Below, piece by piece: positions 62,045 through 64,000 of a stretch of DNA of 64,000 bases. The position numbers and the translations under genes are program-made. The stretch's first letter is position 1. Every line of letters starts with the position of its first letter. The notes below the pieces were generated by a model. It was not told the origin of the DNA and did no database searches. It saw only the letters and a list, made by a program, of their open reading frames with translations. The DNA comes from Saprospiraceae bacterium (GTDB lineage: Bacteria; Bacteroidota; Bacteroidia; Chitinophagales; Saprospiraceae). The DNA lies in the NCBI GenBank assembly GCA_016711125.1, contig JADJTQ010000007.1, forward strand, positions 372,001 to 436,000, in the 5' to 3' direction.

Positions 62045-63499
62045 ATGAAAATGAATCTATTATATAAATACTTCAGGTCTTTAATTTTGATCACTGCTTT
62101 TTTCTGCATAAAGCAAAATTTAATTATTTCCCAAAATAGGGTATTTAGGGCTGGAGCCTCAATCAGTAATATTACTCCACCACTAGGAGAGCCGATTGTC
62201 GGTAATTATGATAGCCCACTGGCAACCCATATTCACGATCAGATTAATGTGCGTAGCTTAGTTTTGGATGATGGAACTAATCGAATTGCCATTGCTTTGG
62301 TGGATAACGTTAGCATCAAAAGAGAAGTTTTTGATCATGCTAAACGGCTGATTCAGGAAAGAACGGGCTTAGCAGCTAATCACATTCTCACCGCCGCCAC
62401 CCATACCCATTCTTCCATCTCGGCAAGCGGAAGCAATCGGAAGGGCTGGAATTCCAAAGGCGAGCTGGACGCATATCAACAGTTTGTTGCTGACCGTATT
62501 GCCGATGGAGTGCAGGTGGCAATCAATAATCTAGAGCCGGCAAAAATTGGATGGGGAAAGGTCGATGTTCCTCAACATGTGTTTAATCGTCGTTGGATCA
62601 TGAAGGAACCTGTGCTGAGCCCATTTGGTGAAAGGGACATCGCGAAAATGAACCCAGGTTTTGACCATGAGACATTGCTAAGACCGGCAGGACCGGTTGA
62701 CCCGGAGGTTTCATTTCTTGCTGTGGTTGCAGTGGACGGGAGACCTATTTCGTTACTGGGTAATTATTCACTGCATTACGTGGGGGGAGTGCCTAAGGGT
62801 GATATTTCCGCTGATTATTTTGCTCTTTTTGCAGACCGGATTCAACAATTACTTTCGGCTGATCGTCAAACACCACCCTTCGTTGGGATCTTGTCTAATG
62901 GAACATCCGGAGATATTAATAATATTAACTTCGGCGGTAACCGGGAAAATCATGAGCCATATGAAAAAATGAAAATCGTGGCTAATGATGTTGCAGAGGC
63001 GGTATTTAGACAATACCAAAAAACTGATTTTAAAAACTGGGTTCCTTTGGCTTCGTCCCAATCAGAACTTACTTTACAGGTGCGCAGGGCCAGTGCTCAG
63101 GTGCTCGAAAATGTCAAGAAGATAAAAGCCAGACCCGATGACGCTGAACCACTATTTAATACGTTGGAAAAAATTTACGTCGATCGGGTGGAACAGATGG
63201 AAGTAGAATGGCCAGATCAAGTCATAGTCCCGATACAGGCCCTACGAATTGGCGATCTGGGCATTGCAGCAATTCCCTTTGAAACATTTGCCGAGACTGG
63301 TTTAGAAATAAAGAAAAAAAGCCCCTTTGATCAAACATTCACCATTGAGTTGGCCAATGGTTCTTATGGATATTTACCGACACCAGAACAACATAAGTTG
63401 GGAGGATATGAGAGCTGGTTAACTACCAATAGGGTAGAGTTTGAAACATCCTCGAAAATAGTGGACATGCTACTTAGTCTGTTTAATTCATTGAGATGA
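62045..63499 (+). CDS. second neutral/alkaline ceramidase N-terminal-like secreted protein
   Basis: From ATG 62045 (MKMNLLYKYFRSLILITAFF) a signal peptide precedes RAGASISNITPPLGEPIVGN, ILTAATHTHSSISASGSNRK (zinc-type HTHS), SLLGNYSLHYVGGVPKGDIS and LSNGTSGDINNINFGGNREN, ending with TIELANGSYGYLPTPEQHKL and GGYESWLTTNRVEF. The last two blocks closely parallel the preceding gene (YTNGWLGYMLTEEEYKLGGY), so the pair is a divergent duplication. The position of the ceramidase Ser (GDVSPN) reads GDINNI, so it probably has another activity. 484 residues, complete, convergent with the next gene. Confidence 0.82.
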   Translation: MKMNLLYKYFRSLILITAFFCIKQNLIISQNRVFRAGASISNITPPLGEPIVGNYDSPLATHIHDQINVRSLVLDDGTNRIAIALVDNVSIKREVFDHAKRLIQERTGLAANHILTAATHTHSSISASGSNRKGWNSKGELDAYQQFVADRIADGVQVAINNLEPAKIGWGKVDVPQHVFNRRWIMKEPVLSPFGERDIAKMNPGFDHETLLRPAGPVDPEVSFLAVVAVDGRPISLLGNYSLHYVGGVPKGDISADYFALFADRIQQLLSADRQTPPFVGILSNGTSGDINNINFGGNRENHEPYEKMKIVANDVAEAVFRQYQKTDFKNWVPLASSQSELTLQVRRASAQVLENVKKIKARPDDAEPLFNTLEKIYVDRVEQMEVEWPDQVIVPIQALRIGDLGIAAIPFETFAETGLEIKKKSPFDQTFTIELANGSYGYLPTPEQHKLGGYESWLTTNRVEFETSSKIVDMLLSLFNSLR

Positions 63500-63505
63500 T
63501 TAATG

Positions 63506-64000
63506 TCAGATTCCCATAATCTTAGTGGGCTTAGTGGTCATCCATTTACCTTTGGTAAAATCCGGGAAATCAATTGGTCGACTACGATTGGCCACCGACC
63601 ATTCGCTCAATGGCGAAATGGCACTCCAGGTAGCCCCATCATAAACATCGTAATCGGTATCCGTACCATTCAAAAGTGCTTGGATAAGTCGGTAGTCTTC
63701 AAGGATGTCACCGCCAGCCCCCCTTTCTGCGGGCTCATATTCCCATACGGTACCATGTCCGATGCTTCCGAATTCAGTGGTTTTAGGGTTTCCAATTCCG
63801 CTCTCTCTTAGAAATTTCCATAAGGGGTGCTCAAATTCCTTTAGATAAGGAGTTCCATCTTCCCAATTATGTTGAGTCTTTGATAGCGAATCTTTCTCCG
63901 ATTTCTCAGCAATCTTCTCAAAACAAACTCTGAAATCGGGAAAACTGCGCATCACTCCTCTCGTACCGGACCAAATTTGTCCTACTATAGGGGCGCGGAA
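63506..64000 (-). CDS. Gfo/Idh/MocA oxidoreductase, GH109-like, C-terminal part (cut by window edge)
   Basis: Reading on the minus strand from the window edge the frame is open from the first complete codon (64000 downward), so the N-terminus and NAD-binding Rossmann fold lie outside. The C-terminal text is typical: VGQIWSGTRGVMRSFPDF, YLKEFEHPLWKFLRESG, GDILEDYRLIQALLNGT, DTDYDVYDGATWSAISPL and PIDFPDFTKGKWMTT. The DYDVYDAATWS-like block is shared with GH109 N-acetylgalactosaminidases and other sugar oxidoreductases. Its neighbours (DUF1080, PVC-type dehydrogenase) fit sugar oxidation. Confidence 0.8.
   Translation of the reverse strand, partial: FRAPIVGQIWSGTRGVMRSFPDFRVCFEKIAEKSEKDSLSKTQHNWEDGTPYLKEFEHPLWKFLRESGIGNPKTTEFGSIGHGTVWEYEPAERGAGGDILEDYRLIQALLNGTDTDYDVYDGATWSAISPLSEWSVANRSRPIDFPDFTKGKWMTTKPTKIMGI

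Noticed and set aside
1..64000. tRNA, rRNA, riboswitch or origin of replication
   Set aside because: I looked for tRNA T-loop patterns, known riboswitch cores and dnaA-box clusters in intergenic gaps by eye and found none I could support; a covariance scan could still find some.

Overview
The window looks like a Bacteroidota chromosome segment, most likely Saprospiria (Saprospiraceae or Lewinellaceae-like). The reasons are three long secreted proteins with type IX secretion (T9SS) C-terminal sorting domains, a TonB-dependent receptor, lipoproteins with short N-terminal lipoboxes, a two-domain UspA protein of the Bacteroidota type, BshC (bacillithiol synthesis), and A/T-rich start regions without Shine-Dalgarno sequences. 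The lineage is an inference from gene content. No rRNA, tRNA, CRISPR array, transposase or phage gene was recognised.

Layout. (1) 0-4.8 kb: end of a GMC oxidoreductase, a TfoX-like protein, a small secreted protein and an M36 metalloprotease. (2) 4.9-14.1 kb: a co-directional set of TonB receptor, DUF1501 protein, PSD1/DUF1549-DUF1553 cytochrome-like protein and S9 peptidase, followed by about 1 kb of non-coding repeats (166-bp direct repeats and a three-hairpin element). (3) 15.2-18.7 kb: penicillin acylase-like hydrolase and an HTH_42 (YcaQ/AlkX-like) protein. (4) 18.8-22 kb, minus strand: HAD phosphatase, aquaglyceroporin, SPFH protein, a tiny ribbon-helix-helix protein missed by normal ORF length limits, and an NTF2-like lipoprotein. 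(5) 22.2-40 kb: six-CHRD-domain T9SS protein, second copy of the three-hairpin element, UspA, a Tat-leader class V aminotransferase, photolyase plus nucleotidyl cyclase, M20 amidohydrolase, outer-membrane barrel, S9 lipoprotein, a 7-bp degenerate repeat tract and a 1644-residue cysteine-rich T9SS protein. (6) 40-52.3 kb: housekeeping genes (MarC, methyltransferase, TilS, MltG, PanB, GNAT, DnaK, DapB, HemE, AccD, BshC). (7) 52.6-64 kb: a secreted catabolic cluster (dimethylformamidase-like protein, HEAT/cytochrome c dehydrogenase-like lipoprotein, amidohydrolase, DUF1080 lipoprotein, two ceramidase-like proteins, and the end of a GH109-like Gfo/Idh oxidoreductase).

About 17 single-base frameshifts interrupt otherwise intact genes, mostly in or beside short homopolymers, and they include the housekeeping genes dnaK, hemE and mltG. 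I read these as sequence or assembly errors rather than pseudogenes, and I give merged coordinates for the affected genes.

The two regions most worth a second look are the dispersed three-hairpin element (14.8 kb and 25.3 kb, opposite orientation, identical spacer lengths, one compensatory base-pair change) and the 52-64 kb secreted cluster, whose protein families are commonly associated with Planctomycetes/Verrucomicrobia.
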